From contig CAYSXQ010000017.1 of NCBI GenBank assembly GCA_964435085.1, positions 1 through 20,738 of the forward strand: DNA of 20,738 nt, written 5' to 3'. This document shows, piece after piece, positions 20,730 through 20,738 of this stretch. Position numbers and translations under genes: made by a program. Position 1 is the first letter of the stretch. Each line of letters begins with the position of its first letter. The notes under the pieces were generated by a model that saw only the letters and a list, made by a program, of their open reading frames with translations, did not search any database and was not told where the DNA came from. Source of the stretch: UBA917 sp964435085. Its GTDB lineage: Bacteria > Patescibacteriota > Patescibacteriia > Patescibacteriales > Patescibacteriaceae.

Positions 20730-20738
20730 AGCATTTAT

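Larger units (their letters stand above)
20427..20738. other. Non-coding right edge
   Basis: About 310 bases without a credible gene. It is AT-rich and holds a small palindrome (20504-20540), a GC-rich hairpin (20626-20641) and a + strand promoter at the end (20701-20729). Its A/T-rich blocks resemble the palindromes A to C in style, but I could not pair them into two clean arms. Confidence 0.6.

Noticed and set aside
1..20738. tRNA, rRNA or other structured RNA genes
   Set aside because: I saw no cloverleaf, CCA-ended arm or rRNA segment in the gaps; a covariance-model scan would settle it.

Overview
The window looks like a piece of a Candidate Phyla Radiation (Patescibacteria) chromosome, probably Parcubacteria-like. 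The basis is a surface protein with a codon-biased open frame, a TraG/VirD4-like ATPase with its CPR-style membrane partner, a degenerate PP2C-like/propeller fusion, small coiled-coil proteins, short AT-rich palindromes between genes, and a compact rpsL-rpsG-fusA cluster. The lineage is an inference from gene content and style; no rRNA is present. The genetic code is standard: no gene carries an in-frame TGA, and all 20 visible stops are TAA (17) or TAG (3).

Left part (1-3930): the 3' end of a probable S-layer/surface protein gene with its terminator; a GIY-YIG nuclease gene framed by two 100-bp palindromic repeats; and a reverse-strand gene for a membrane protein with a degenerate phosphatase-like head and a beta-propeller tail.

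Centre (3930-10920): a winged-helix/nucleotidyltransferase-like regulator, a probable operon of a membrane protein, a conjugation-type ATPase and a PHP phosphoesterase, then a membrane glycosyltransferase and a 36-residue membrane microprotein. Most of these are preceded by long AT-rich inverted repeats that end close to the start codon.

Right-centre (10970-16600): a small gene broken by one nonsense codon beside an intact relative, rpmB (reverse strand), an unknown 178-aa protein, a site-2 protease, and the translation cluster rpsL, rpsG and fusA.

Right part (16600-20738): a secreted cysteine-repeat protein, two similar reverse-strand exported proteins with beta-rich sequence, and a non-coding right edge holding palindromes and an outward promoter.

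The main unexplained signals are the GIY-YIG gene with its matched palindromes (which also seem to carry a promoter), the family of AT-rich palindromes placed at start codons, and the split between three genes with a strong, identically spaced Shine-Dalgarno site and the rest with none.
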